Source: Cryoendolithus antarcticus | Lineage: Eukaryota; Ascomycota; Dothideomycetes; Cladosporiales; Cladosporiaceae | DNA: 64,000 nt | Reading direction: 5' to 3' | Assembly (NCBI GenBank): GCA_002077065.1 | Contig: NAJO01000033.1 | Location: 310,001 to 374,000 of the forward strand | In this document: positions 33,154 through 43,639 of the stretch, in pieces | How positions within the stretch are numbered: position 1 is the first letter of the stretch | Layout: the number at the start of each line of letters is the position of its first letter | Notes under the pieces: generated by a model | The model's input: the letters and a program-made list of their open reading frames with translations, nothing else | Told to the model about the DNA's origin: nothing | Databases searched by the model: none | Made by a program: the position numbers and the translations under genes

Positions 33154-34776
33154 ATGGTAGGCTTCAAGTCTGTCGGACCTGGCCTTGTGCTATATGCACT
33201 ATATATCACCCACATCATCGCCGCGCCATCCACATCCGGGCTGGATCTTGAGCTGCTTGCTCGGCCACCATTCGTTGCCGCTAGAGAGGTCATCGTCCCT
33301 CTCACGCTGAACCTGGTGAATGGTCTTTCCAGCAGCAACGTCTACGCGTACGTCACAACGACAGACTTGCAGACTAACCAGTCGATCCTGATGACCAGTA
33401 CCGGGGCAAAACTCGTCCCAGCTCCCGCGAAGCTCTATGTGCCCGAGAAGGTCCCTTCGGACTGCGGCATACTCCTCGGTCCGCAAGGGAACACGACCTC
33501 AGTCCCGCTCGGGTTTCCTCTCTCTGATGCGAGGGTGTACTTTGCCGAAGGCGAGATGGAATTCTGGGCAATCCGCACCGAAGACGGCTATTCCCTGACT
33601 AATCCTAGCTGTGAGTCGGGAAAGACAGGGTTTGTCGAGGTCAATCAAGCTTCTGATGGCAATACCTGGGCAAATCCTAGTTTTGTTGACTTTGTTGGCC
33701 TGGCTTCGCCGTTCGAATTGAAGTCGGAGTCTGACAAGATCACGATCGAGAGCATGCCTGTCGACGGTGCAGCACGAGTCTGCGAACTTTTGGAGAAAGC
33801 TGCGCAAGGCCCGGGCTCTCCATGGTCCGCACTTTGCAAGCGTGACGATAGGGGCGAAGTGTATCAAGTCGCAAGCCCAATGCACGGCAATGCGACGCTG
33901 TTCAACGGGTACTGGAATGCCACGATCGACACAGTGTGGGACCTCATTGGCAAGAATGGAATTACTTTCGACCTGCAATCAATCGCATACGGTAATGTGA
34001 CTTGTCGCATGGACACTGCCAGCAGCACGATGGTCTGTGATGGCATCTCCCAACCGTTCCCGAAGCCTCTGAGTAATCACATATGGGGCTGTGTGGGCGG
34101 TCCTCCCACTGGCGCGAACAATGCACACGGCCACATTGGGTCAAGGCTGCGTGCTGCTTTCCATCGCGGGACGCTGCTATTGCCTGGTGGGATGTGTCAA
34201 CCTTCACAGCCATCCAGCATGTACTACCAGACTGGACAAGTATTCAACGAGTACGCCAAGGCTGTACATGCGGTCTCGCAAGATGGCAGAGGCTACGCCT
34301 TCCCCGTAGACGATGTGAAGGCCGCAATCATGGGCCCGGAGGTTGCTGGTCTCGTCGGGATGAAAGACGTCACTGAGCTCACTATCTTCGTCGGCGGACG
34401 GGTAGGACAAGGCACTGGAACGGCAGCGTTGCCATTGCCATACACAGCTGTGGCATCAGCATACACCCGTTCTATGATCCAGACATCGGGCAGCAGTCCG
34501 ACTTTGCCAAGTGCTCCATCGGCATACTCTAGCATTGTCACGGCTCTGACATCGCCTTCAGCTGTCGCCTCGTCCAATGGTGCCTCTACACCTTCACCGG
34601 CCGCTTTGACGCTTTCTATGCAGGATAAGGGCATGGAACATTCGTCTACTCCACCAAGCGGAGCGACCAGAACGACAAGCAGCCCACGGATTCGTACGGC
34701 GTGGGTTACAGTGACGAAGATCGAGACCGCAATTGTGGTGCAGACTGCGACCGTCATGGTGTCGGCGCCCTTGTAA
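33154..34776 (+). CDS. Secreted GH64-like beta-1,3-glucanase
   Basis: A single exon of 540 residues. The ATG at 33154 gives a signal sequence (LVLYALYITHIIAAP); an earlier in-frame GTG at 33130 is not a normal eukaryotic start. The first 370 residues resemble fungal GH64 proteins (thaumatin-like barrel): NVYAYVTTTD, VYFAEGEMEFW, NPSFVDFVGL, AAFHRGTLLL and FNEYAKAVHAVSQDGRGYAFPVDDV. GH64 enzymes cleave beta-1,3-glucan, classically releasing laminaripentaose. The catalytic Glu/Asp pair was not assigned with certainty. The last 110 residues are Ser/Thr/Pro-rich and end with a hydrophobic stretch (AIVVQTATVMVSAPL), so cell-wall or membrane retention is possible. A role in fungal wall remodelling or in attack on other fungi or plant callose is inference. 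Confidence 0.75.
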   Translation: MVGFKSVGPGLVLYALYITHIIAAPSTSGLDLELLARPPFVAAREVIVPLTLNLVNGLSSSNVYAYVTTTDLQTNQSILMTSTGAKLVPAPAKLYVPEKVPSDCGILLGPQGNTTSVPLGFPLSDARVYFAEGEMEFWAIRTEDGYSLTNPSCESGKTGFVEVNQASDGNTWANPSFVDFVGLASPFELKSESDKITIESMPVDGAARVCELLEKAAQGPGSPWSALCKRDDRGEVYQVASPMHGNATLFNGYWNATIDTVWDLIGKNGITFDLQSIAYGNVTCRMDTASSTMVCDGISQPFPKPLSNHIWGCVGGPPTGANNAHGHIGSRLRAAFHRGTLLLPGGMCQPSQPSSMYYQTGQVFNEYAKAVHAVSQDGRGYAFPVDDVKAAIMGPEVAGLVGMKDVTELTIFVGGRVGQGTGTAALPLPYTAVASAYTRSMIQTSGSSPTLPSAPSAYSSIVTALTSPSAVASSNGASTPSPAALTLSMQDKGMEHSSTPPSGATRTTSSPRIRTAWVTVTKIETAIVVQTATVMVSAPL

Positions 34777-36070
34777 ACGCCTGCCGCATTGACAGATGGG
34801 TTGTTGTAACGGGAACAATGAGATGAACAAGACTCCGAGGGCGTACGGGTGCAGGCGTTCAAGTAAAGGAAATACACTGAGGTGGCGATGGATCTTAGGG
34901 AGTGTAATATAGTGCGAATGAATGGACATCAAGTAGTACATGACTAAGCTTTGTGGTACAATACCTCCTTCTCTCCGGAACAGCCAATCTGCTTCAGCGT
35001 ATATCAAGCACTTCGTGCCCTCCTGAATACAATGCAGTGTCGATGCGAGGCGAGCACGAGGTGCAGCGGCAAATGGACTCGAGATCAGCCTCTCGTGGGT
35101 GCGGTAGTATTGCGCTTCGACACGGCGATCAAGCGGATGTGCGCACAAGCTGCGTCCCATCCATTCTGGGACGCGCGACTGAGGCACCGAGCCAGATGGC
35201 CAAGCGGTGAGAGCAAAGCAGAGGATGCGGCGAAGTATACATGCTGACTGCGTCTCGTCACGAGGCTCTGCGGCGGTGTCTCGTGAAGGATGAGGTCGGG
35301 CTTGTCGTGATGCTCCTTCCGATGGCGGAGCGCAGCGGTAGTGCCCGGTGTCAGGTCATCTCAATATTGTTGTTCGGAGCACCGCAGATGGTCTCGGTAC
35401 CTCTCGATAGAATCACCAACGTGCCTTCCCTGGACGGTGTCAGTGATGGGGTGAGTTGAAAGAAGCATTCGAGTCCAGCACGAGTTTCTCGAGAAACACA
35501 TCGATCCACCATGCCGAACATTTCCCATTCATCTCCATCCGTCCACTGCCAAGCCAGGCTTCGGCTCTCCACCTCACAAGCCTTGGAGCTTGCGCCGATC
35601 AGGATCTCACATCGCCCAAAATAGCGCCACCTAGCGCACGACCCAACCCTATCGAGCCCAAACCAGGCCAAAAAGCACCTTAGCCGTGCTGAGCTCGCGT
35701 GCTCGTTCCGTCATCCTACAGCGAATGCTACCCTGGGAATCGCAAAGCTCGCACAACACGATGACCACGCGCAGCGCATGGCACCGGTACGACCACAGGC
35801 GTGGCCGTACTCGCAAAGCCTCGTGTGCAGATCCCCGCCCGTAAAGCCGTAGTCTGGTCTGAGCTGAGGCAGAGCCAGCGTAGGAGGATGGTCCGCTCCG
35901 CCCTACAGTACCGTGAACCCCGTAAATTGGTCGCTCGTCAAAACCGCGCCAGTGCCCGCAGTTCTTGCTGCACTGCCGTTTCGCTCTATTACTGGTACTG
36001 TACCTTTTCTCTCCTTATCGTCTGTGTTCGCGTCTTGCATATCGTCCCCTCCCTCTGTGCTACCGCGAGC
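34777..36070. other. Intergenic region and long leader of the drug transporter
   Basis: 1.3 kb. The last 270 bp are open in frame with the downstream transporter, with a possible earlier ATG at 35888. Otherwise I see nothing. Confidence 0.45.
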
Positions 36071-38113
36071 ATGGCCGGTACACCTCCTCCGCCTGGCGGC
36101 AATGGCAATGGTGGTAATTCTACTCCTGATCCCTATGGCCGCCACCCTCATAAGTCCTGGCAGACGATACGATCAACGCATACTTGGGGTACGGAAGACA
36201 CATACAGCATGACGGAGCAAATGCCCTCGCGTCCGGTTTCTGATATGGAGCGCGCGCGATTACGACCATTAAGTGTGGAAGAGTTCCCCTGGATTTCGAG
36301 AGAGGTAGACGCTGAGCAATCGAATTACGCGCCCATACGGAATGCATCCACGCGAAAACCGCCCAAGTGGTACACTTCCGCACGCGACGAGGAGGGAGGC
36401 GGCGCTGTCTCACGTGGCGCGTCACGTAGAAGCAATCGGAACTTGCCAAGAGAGAGTATAGTGGACTTGCACTTGCTCGTTTCGGACTTGGATTTCTACG
36501 CCGGTGCTGTGCACGACTACGGCCACGATGCACCGAGTGAGGATGAATGGTATGAGGATGAAGACGGCGATTGGCCATTACCGCAAGATAGCGATGGTGC
36601 TACCTTTGGGGAGATTTCGATCTTGCGGAATAAGTCTGGGAAGGGGAGTAAGCTGCAGAGAGGCGCTTCGACGAGATCGAAGAGGAGTGAGAAGGATCAC
36701 AATTTAGTCACTTGGGACGGACCGGATGACCCGACGAATCCCAAGAATTGGACGAGGAAGATGAAGTGGGCTGCTACTATTACGGTGTCGTTGTTTACGT
36801 TCATCTCGCCGGTGTCGAGTTCTATGATTGCGCCTGCGCTACAAGACATCGCAAGAGACTTTGGGCTCAACCCAGAATCTGGACAAGTTCCACTTGCCAT
36901 GTCGGTGTTTATTCTGGCTTTCGCTGTTGGGCCGCTCTTCATCGGACCGATGTCAGAGTTGTACGGGCGAATAATCGTCCTCCAAGTCAGTGGCATGGTC
37001 TACTTCGCCTTCAATCTTGCCTGCGGCTTCGCGCAAAACAACAACCAGATGATCGCCTTTCGCTTTCTCTCAGGACTGGGTGGCAGTGCGCCACTTGGAA
37101 TCGGCGGCGGTGTTCTAGGCGATCTGTGGATGCCACAAGAGCGTGGCAAGGCTATGGCAATGTACTCGCTCATGCCTCTCCTCGGACCCGCCATTGGGCC
37201 TATCGCAGGTGCCTTCATCGCTGGGAACGTCAGCTGGCGCTGGGTCTTCTACTCAACATGCATAGCCGCTATTGTCATCCAGATCATCGGCGTGTTCTTC
37301 CTGAAAGAGACGTACGCCGCTGAGATCCTTCGCCAGAAGAAATCGCGCCTCATCAAGGCTACTGGTAACAAGGACCTGCACACCGAATTCGAAACGCCCA
37401 ATCGCAAGCTCTCAACGCATCTACGCACTGCCTTTGAGCGGCCCTTCCGCCTGCTTCTCACCCAGCCAATCGTGCAGATCATGGCCTTGTACATCGGCTA
37501 CGTCTACGGCGTGCTCTACCTAATGCTTGCCTCGTTCCCCGCCCTCTGGTCAGGTCCGAACAGCATCTACAAAGAGTCCACCCAAATCGGCGGCCTAAAC
37601 TACATCTCACTCGCCGTCGGATTCGTAATCGGCACGCAAATCGCAGCCAAGACCGCAGACAAGATCTACAAGAGCCTCAAAGCCAAGTCTGCCGACGGCA
37701 AAGGTCGCTCAGAGTTCCGCGTGCCTCTCATGGTACCAGGCGCGATTCTGGTGCCTATCGGATTGTTTCTCTACGGCTGGGCTGCGCAAGCTCGTCTACA
37801 CTGGATCGTGCCCAACATCGGAGCTGCGATCTTCGCCGCAGGTAACCAGATGGTTTTCCAGTGCTGTCAGACCTACTTGATCGATGCGTACACGCGCTAC
37901 GCCGCTAGCGCCATGGCTGCTACGACAGTGTTGAGGAGTTTGGGCGGATTCGCGTTTCCCCTTTTCGCGCCTGCGATGTATGGTGCGCTTGGGTACGGCT
38001 GGGGTAACAGTGTGCTGGCATTTGTTGGGTTGGCGGTGGGTGTGCCGGTGCCTTGTCTGCTGTGGTGGTATGGGCAACGATTGAGGGCGAAGAGCCAGTT
38101 TGCTGCTGGGTAG
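36071..38113 (+). CDS. MFS multidrug transporter, DHA1 group
   Basis: A single exon of 680 residues from ATG 36071 (GAGCATGGC). An in-frame ATG at 35888 would add 61 residues, and I prefer the later one. Residues 1-225 form a long, Pro/Ser/Arg/acid-rich cytosolic tail. The DHA1 entry motif LVTWDGPDDPTNPKNW precedes segment 1. Marks: FIGPMSELYGR (motif A), SAPLGIGGGVLGDLW, LMPLLGPAIGPIAGAF (antiporter motif C) and SWRWVFYSTC. Twelve membrane segments are visible. The group (TPO/FLU1/cercosporin-facilitator-like) exports drugs, polyamines or toxins in exchange for protons at the plasma membrane. The tail is longer than in many members, and the dense charge (YEDEDGDW) suggests regulation; this is inference. 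No biosynthetic genes flank it. Confidence 0.87.
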   Translation: MAGTPPPPGGNGNGGNSTPDPYGRHPHKSWQTIRSTHTWGTEDTYSMTEQMPSRPVSDMERARLRPLSVEEFPWISREVDAEQSNYAPIRNASTRKPPKWYTSARDEEGGGAVSRGASRRSNRNLPRESIVDLHLLVSDLDFYAGAVHDYGHDAPSEDEWYEDEDGDWPLPQDSDGATFGEISILRNKSGKGSKLQRGASTRSKRSEKDHNLVTWDGPDDPTNPKNWTRKMKWAATITVSLFTFISPVSSSMIAPALQDIARDFGLNPESGQVPLAMSVFILAFAVGPLFIGPMSELYGRIIVLQVSGMVYFAFNLACGFAQNNNQMIAFRFLSGLGGSAPLGIGGGVLGDLWMPQERGKAMAMYSLMPLLGPAIGPIAGAFIAGNVSWRWVFYSTCIAAIVIQIIGVFFLKETYAAEILRQKKSRLIKATGNKDLHTEFETPNRKLSTHLRTAFERPFRLLLTQPIVQIMALYIGYVYGVLYLMLASFPALWSGPNSIYKESTQIGGLNYISLAVGFVIGTQIAAKTADKIYKSLKAKSADGKGRSEFRVPLMVPGAILVPIGLFLYGWAAQARLHWIVPNIGAAIFAAGNQMVFQCCQTYLIDAYTRYAASAMAATTVLRSLGGFAFPLFAPAMYGALGYGWGNSVLAFVGLAVGVPVPCLLWWYGQRLRAKSQFAAG

Positions 38114-38459
38114 AAGGAGAGGGAAGGGTCACGAGTCTCGTAATTTATTTTGTCTAATCGAGGTGTACATATTGGCATACTGGAGGGGGATCTGGCTGTA
38201 CCTAGCGATGGTGTTCAATGCTAATGTCGTGGACACAATCATGCTTTCGGTAACACCGATCATCTCGTTTCACTTCTTATCGCCAGAGATCTGATATTGC
38301 CCATCGATGAACAAGTCTTTCATCCCGAGATCTTCGTCGAGACGACATGGTGGCCCGAGCTCATCACCTCCGGCTTCGTCATGTACACTTTATGCATGGG
38401 TGCCAGCAGCAACATATCTTGCGAACCGCATTTTCACACTGCCTCCCTCATCCATAGCG
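38114..38459. other. Intergenic spacer
   Basis: 346 bp between the drug transporter and SCO1, same strand; nothing recognised. Confidence 0.45.
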
Positions 38460-39451
38460 ATGGCCGCCCCATTCTCCAGGACTTTGCGTCTAGCGGACCG
38501 AAGTATCTGCAGACAATGCGCCGCACTCCAGACTCGACGAACACTCGCCTCATTCCCGCATCAGTCTCGATCGAGTGCCATAAGCAGCCAAACCTCACGA
38601 ACAGTATGGCGAGCTCGGGAACAACCTCGAAAGAATCAGCAAGCCTCGCGAACATACAAGACAGTCGAAGAAGCAAGGTCTCGCAGCAAGTCTGGCGTGA
38701 GCAAACCCGATGGCGATAGCACTGCTTCACTTACTGACCAATTTGTTTCAGCCCTTCTCCTGGCAAGCAGGTCTCCTCTTCCTCGCCGCGGGCGGCGGCC
38801 TAACCTTCTACTTCCGTTACGAGAAAGCCCGCATGTCCCGCGCCCGCATAGCAGAAGCCAACAAAGGCATCGGTAAGCCGCTGGTAGGCGGGCCCTTCAC
38901 GCTCACAGACCACAACAACAAGCCCTTCACAAACGACAATCTCAAGGGCAAGTACAGCCTAGTCTATTTCGGCTTCTCGCACTGCCCGGACATCTGCCCG
39001 GAAGAGCTGGACAAGATGGCGGGTATGATCGAGGCTGTGAAGGAGAAGCATGGCGAGGGCGTGCTGAGGAATGTGTTTATTACTTGTGATCCTGCGAGGG
39101 ATACGCCGCAGGTTTTGAAGAGCTATTTGGCGGAGTTTCATCCGGAGGTTTTAGGGTTGACGGGGACGTGGCAGCAGGTTAAGGATGTGTGTAAGGCTTA
39201 TCGGGTGTACTTTTCGACGCCGGCGGATGTGAAGCCAGGGCAGGATTATTTGGTGGATCATAGTATCTACTTCTATCTGATGGGTGAGTCGGAGGGAAGT
39301 GAGGAGGTGGGTGTGGCTTTGGCTGACTGTAATGACAGATCCGGATGGTGACTTCGTCGAGGCCATCGGGCGAAACTTCACTGTGCCTGCAGCTGCGAAG
39401 GTCATCAATGATCATATTGCAGACTGGAAGGGCAAGATTGACCGGTCGTGA
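38460..39451 (+). CDS. SCO1: Mitochondrial copper chaperone SCO1
   Basis: Three exons, 38460-38696, 38752-39283 and 39339-39451; 293 residues; introns of 55 nt each. The N-terminal 79 residues are Arg/Ser-rich without acids at the front, as in a mitochondrial presequence. One membrane segment follows (AGLLFLAAGGGLTFYF, about 85-100). The thioredoxin-fold domain carries the copper site: Cys157 and Cys161 in CPDIC and His249 in VDHSIYFYLM. GPFTLTDHNN, FITCDPARDTP and DPDGDFVEAIGRN are family marks. Sco1 sits in the inner membrane facing the intermembrane space and passes copper to the Cu-A site of Cox2. All metal ligands are present, so it should be functional. Confidence 0.93.
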
Positions 39452-39698
39452 GGTCAATACAGATGTACAATATGTATGATACTGTACCGATACGCCAATA
39501 CCAAAGCTCATTCACCTGCGCGAGCTCGTTACGAGCTGGCACGTGCTGTCACAGGTTCGATGTCGCGTGCTGTGCTCTGGAATTCGCTCCAGTCCCACTT
39601 GGCAATGGACCTACACTGATACTCATACTCATCGAGTGGAGGACGTCATCCAAGGGGAAAGCCGCACATCTCTACACAGCACAACTCATAACACCGAC

Positions 39699-40587
39699 AT
39701 GGAATTGGACGATGCATGCCTGGACTGCGTGATTGGGGTAGACGATACCAAAGAAGCCATTCGTGTGCTGTCTGGATACGCTACGCAACCTGACCCGTGA
39801 GCCTGCATGTTCCTGTCCGCGACTTTGATCTTCACTGACGGAAGCAACAGTGAGCCTGACAGAGCGACTAAGCGCGAGGCACTCGGCTCCATTCATGCGA
39901 AAGTAGCAGCCGCAAGAGCGAAGCAGGATGCGCTGTTGGCGAAGTGGACACAGATCTATGAGCAGCAGGCGGCAGTGCATGAAGCCTTCGTTTTCTACTA
40001 TGCCAAAGTGGTATGAGACGTGCCTATCAATGTGGCGCTGAAGCTGTCGCACCCTCTGACGATGCTTCCAGGATCGAGCTCAGGAAGAGATCGATGTATT
40101 ATATGATATCAACGAGAAGTTCTGGGACGCGAATGGTGGCCCCATCGATCTTGATAGTCCAGCGGCAGCGATCAAGAAGCGTATCGAGGAGGTTGGGAAA
40201 ACCATCCAGGACTGGGATTTAGAGATTGATCCGTGGTCGAGAAATGAGGGCTTCGACTGCGTCGAGATGTTCGCTGAGATGGCCGTCAAGCACAAATCCG
40301 ATGCGATCTTGCGTGCAGCAGCAAAGGATTTCGAACGTGCACTTAGAGCGCTCTTGCGCCCGATCTGGGGACGACATCGACAGGCGCAACGCGGAACGCG
40401 ACGCTACGGCCCAAGCTACGCGCGACAGAGTGAGCTAGAAGCACGAGGGAGGGTCATAGAGCTATCAGAACTGTGCAAGGGGTCGATGCAGCGGCGTAGC
40501 CGGACTGGTTTCGCAGCTACCAAAGATGGATTTCAAGGAAGACAGGCATATAGGTGGACTGATGCTGACGCACTGCGATCTTCGTGA
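39699..40587 (+). CDS. Hypothetical coiled-coil protein
   Basis: Three exons, 39699-39796, 39851-40010 and 40072-40587, giving 257 residues; introns of 54 and 61 nt have good ends (GTGAGC...ACAG, GTATGA...CCAG). I do not recognise a family. The protein is highly charged and helical (LGSIHAKVAAARAKQDALL, DRAQEEIDVLYDINEKFW), with a basic Arg/Gln/Tyr-rich stretch near the end (GRHRQAQRGTRRYG). There is no signal peptide or membrane segment. Clean splicing and an uninterrupted frame over three exons support a real gene. It lies just before the trio of related orphan genes but shares no clear sequence with them. Confidence 0.6.
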
Positions 40588-40900
40588 AACCAGCTCTCGG
40601 CGAGACTGCATCCCTCGACAGCGGCAGCGGCGCGGTCGTGCCTTCCTTCACTCTTGAGATCGGCTAACGTGAGACCTTACGTTCACCTGCATGGGCGCTT
40701 TGATACACTCTCCGACGCCACGACCACTTCACCTACACTTGTCAATAGCGCATTCCTTCCACGGATCGTATCATCACGGTGATTTGCGGGACTCTGCCGT
40801 CGACGTCTTCACCGCGTAAGAAGCCGGTACTCCAGGATCGCACTGTTCATATCCTCCAGGAGCGCTTTACTGTACGGCGTCCTGGGAACGACACTCCAAC
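40588..40900. other. Intergenic spacer
   Basis: 313 bp; nothing recognised besides probable leader sequence of the next gene. Confidence 0.4.
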
Positions 40901-42007
40901 ATGGCCACAGCGGGCAGCACCGAGATCTCTGCCGCGGTGGTTGAGGGTATCCTCTCTTGTGATGCCAGCTTTATTCCACAAGTTTGCTTTGCGGGCTCGT
41001 CAGAGCTCGACGGCCACAGCGTGGGCGCTAATGGCACCGCTCGGGTCATTGTTGGGAGCATAAGGCTAAGCAATGACGATGGTGAAGAGGAGAAGCGCGC
41101 CATATGGATTCAACCCTATGTCTGCAAACACATGGACGGTCCAAGTAAGCAGTGTATCCGAATGTATCGGGTGGCTGGCTCAGGAAAGAAAGTAGCCAAG
41201 CGCGACGAAATCGAATGGGCACATCCACATCTTGATCGAGCGATACTGCTTTCTCCCGCCGGCTCTGCACGCGTAAGCCAGGATGACCACGTTGATGCGT
41301 TCCGGCTATGGCTTCTGTTCATCTGGCAATATGTAACGAAGCAGGATTTGCCGACTACAATCGCCCGCAATACACATTATCGAGACACTGCGAAGGAACT
41401 GAGCCCTCACATACTAGATGCAAAGAAACGTCAGACGAGTCAGCCAACTCCAGCAGGAACAGAAAGCGCAATGTCTGCTGATGGTCAGGATCGGGATGGG
41501 ACTGAGCCCGACACTACAGATGCTGCCAATGACCAGTTCATCACTGATCAGCCGCCCAGCAAGAAGCGACGACTTTCCGGGAAGCCAGAGCTGGACGTGA
41601 TTGTCATCAAGGATGAAGATGATACTTCAGGCGCGACTGAGCCTACCGAAATCACCGCACGTAACGTACAGCGCAATCTGGCGGCGGACTTCAAGCAAGT
41701 CAAAGAGCAAAAGGCGGTAGTTGACAGTGCGCTTCGGCGCTTGGCCGATGCGCGAACTAAGACCACGATGGTAGTGGAGCGCTTGGAAGCAGAGCTCACC
41801 TTGGCCAAAGACGAGCAGTTGCGCATCGAGGAGGATTTCACTGAGGCTACGACGGAAAGCGAGAGGCTGGGTGAGGAGCTTGAGGGCATGGAGGTTGGGG
41901 TACAGCGCGAGCGTGCATCCTTCATTGCGCAAATGCGCAAGAGGGCGGATGATCTAGGTCTTGATCTGACGGATCTTGCGAGCATGCTAAGTGGTGCAGA
42001 GAAGTGA
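40901..42007 (+). CDS. Orphan protein A: head domain plus coiled-coil tail
   Basis: A single exon of 368 residues. Residues 1-170 form a head domain that aligns by eye with the next gene: VVEGILSCDASFIPQVCF against LAEAVIACDVTFVPKECF, ARVIVGSIRL against VRVLVGMQYI, and IEWAHPHLD...VDAFRLWLLFIWQYV against IDWPDFEC...AEVVHRWLDCVYEHV. A low-complexity linker has a nuclear-localisation-like PPSKKRRLSG (about 219-227) and a DVIVIKDEDD box (232-241) that fits a SUMO-interacting motif, a hydrophobic run next to acids. Residues about 255-355 form a coiled coil. The function is unknown; nuclear location is inference. It is the first of three tandem related genes on this strand. Confidence 0.68.
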   Translation: MATAGSTEISAAVVEGILSCDASFIPQVCFAGSSELDGHSVGANGTARVIVGSIRLSNDDGEEEKRAIWIQPYVCKHMDGPSKQCIRMYRVAGSGKKVAKRDEIEWAHPHLDRAILLSPAGSARVSQDDHVDAFRLWLLFIWQYVTKQDLPTTIARNTHYRDTAKELSPHILDAKKRQTSQPTPAGTESAMSADGQDRDGTEPDTTDAANDQFITDQPPSKKRRLSGKPELDVIVIKDEDDTSGATEPTEITARNVQRNLAADFKQVKEQKAVVDSALRRLADARTKTTMVVERLEAELTLAKDEQLRIEEDFTEATTESERLGEELEGMEVGVQRERASFIAQMRKRADDLGLDLTDLASMLSGAEK

Positions 42008-42210
42008 GACTTGTGCGGGTGGTTGTTAGTTGTTCAGGTGCTGTAGAAGGTGTGTCTTGGACGCACCTTCCCGGCAAATCGAGCGTATAGATTGTTTGAC
42101 AGACATCTCGCCGCGCTTATCAGCGCACTTCACAACACTGCAAGTCCTTTCAGCTCCAGATTCGAAATCCGAGAACCGCCATCAATCAACTCTCGCGACA
42201 AAACATAGCA

Positions 42211-43053
42211 ATGTCTGCTGCGGCCCCCAAGAATGACGCTGACGCACTTGCTGAGGCTGTAATCGCCTGCGATGTCACCTTCGTGCCGAAGGAATGTTTC
42301 CACGAAGTCGACAATGCCTCTGCCGCGAACCACGGAGGCCGAGTACGAGTTCTAGTCGGGATGCAGTACATACCAGGCACCAGTCCAGGCCCCTGGTATG
42401 ACCCCCCAGAGGCGAAGCGAGTCTACCTTTCCCGAAGCAACCACGAGAACTCTGAGCTACCAGGTAGCTACAAGAAGCGATTGTACACCGGCGGCGATCC
42501 ATGTACATGCGACAAGGCGTACTTCATGGGCGTGTACAACTATCAACATGTCTGCATCGACAATAGAATCGACTGGCCAGATTTTGAGTGCGTTCATACG
42601 AACGTAGATTACCCGGAACTCATGGCTTTACCAGGGCTAAGTGGGTTAGACGAAGGAGATCGCGCTGAAGTTGTGCACCGATGGCTGGACTGTGTGTATG
42701 AGCATGTTATGGCGTCCGATTCTGATAGGAAATTTCGAAGCAGGGTGTCGACGCTGCACTACCGCGCAAAAGCTGCCTTTCAAGCCCGTCTGGCTGTACG
42801 CGAGAGCTTTCCGGGCCTTCCAAAGTCTCGGGACAAAAGTGCCGGAGCCAGCGCTGGGAGCAGTGCCACTGCTCCGAAAATCCAGACGGCCATTGCTCAT
42901 CCTGGCACCGTCAAACCCTCGGGGGCGGATAGAGCGCTCCCAATCGCAAATGACGCCCAGAAGCATAGCTCGCAGCCATCTCGCACGGCATATTCCCTGT
43001 TCGACGACTCAGATGAAGAGGATGCCGAATTGCCCGAGCTTGGTACCACTTAG
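42211..43053 (+). CDS. Orphan protein B: head domain only
   Basis: A single exon of 280 residues from ATG 42211. The first 200 residues are homologous by eye to the head of the preceding gene but longer, with an inserted Cys/Tyr-rich segment (GGDPCTCDKAYFMGVYNY). The C-terminal 80 residues are Ser/Ala/Pro-rich and end in an acidic patch (DDSDEEDAELPELG). There is no coiled coil, unlike gene A. It contains seven or eight Cys, several in the insert, but no zinc-finger spacing that I recognise. No signal peptide or membrane segment. The function is unknown. It is 203 bp after gene A on the same strand, consistent with tandem duplication. Confidence 0.65.
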   Translation: MSAAAPKNDADALAEAVIACDVTFVPKECFHEVDNASAANHGGRVRVLVGMQYIPGTSPGPWYDPPEAKRVYLSRSNHENSELPGSYKKRLYTGGDPCTCDKAYFMGVYNYQHVCIDNRIDWPDFECVHTNVDYPELMALPGLSGLDEGDRAEVVHRWLDCVYEHVMASDSDRKFRSRVSTLHYRAKAAFQARLAVRESFPGLPKSRDKSAGASAGSSATAPKIQTAIAHPGTVKPSGADRALPIANDAQKHSSQPSRTAYSLFDDSDEEDAELPELGTT

Positions 43054-43639
43054 CCTCGCACGTATCATGAGACCAGCGTGCCGTGGCGCAACGATACATA
43101 CTGCGTAGACAGGAAGTGGAAACCCCCGCCGATCAGCGAATGGCACATTCAAAGTCGCAGCCATGCGCTGGAACGGGAAGGTGCATAGAGCATCGAAGCG
43201 GTGTCTGTACTTCGTTGGGTACTGAGGAAGGGATTGGGGCGCGCCACATGACAGGCTGATGGGTAACATCTTAATAGGTGGACTGCTGCTCGTGGCATCC
43301 TGCGTCTAGCCATCAGTAATCAATCAAGCCTGCACAAATGGCATATAATACCAAATTTCCTTATCAGATCAAGCACATCATCCAGTACCGACTCACGTTC
43401 TCCCGCAATGAAGTCCGATCGCTCCTTCCGTTGACATTGAAGCCAAGCTCTCTGTGCGAATAATTTGGTCAAGGCTTTACCGAACCAGCAGGAAACACTC
43501 ACTCAACTACCAAGGAACAACGAAATCGTCTGGAACCTACGTCGACCTCGCGCTTTCTCGCAGCGTTCACTTCGTCCAGTGCTGTAGGATTATCACCGAA
43601 GCTACCTTGCTGGAAGCCGTATACATCAAGGCTCACTCA
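43054..43639. other. Intergenic spacer
   Basis: 586 bp between orphan genes B and C. The frame of gene C is open upstream to 43454, so its start is not certain. Nothing else recognised. Confidence 0.4.
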
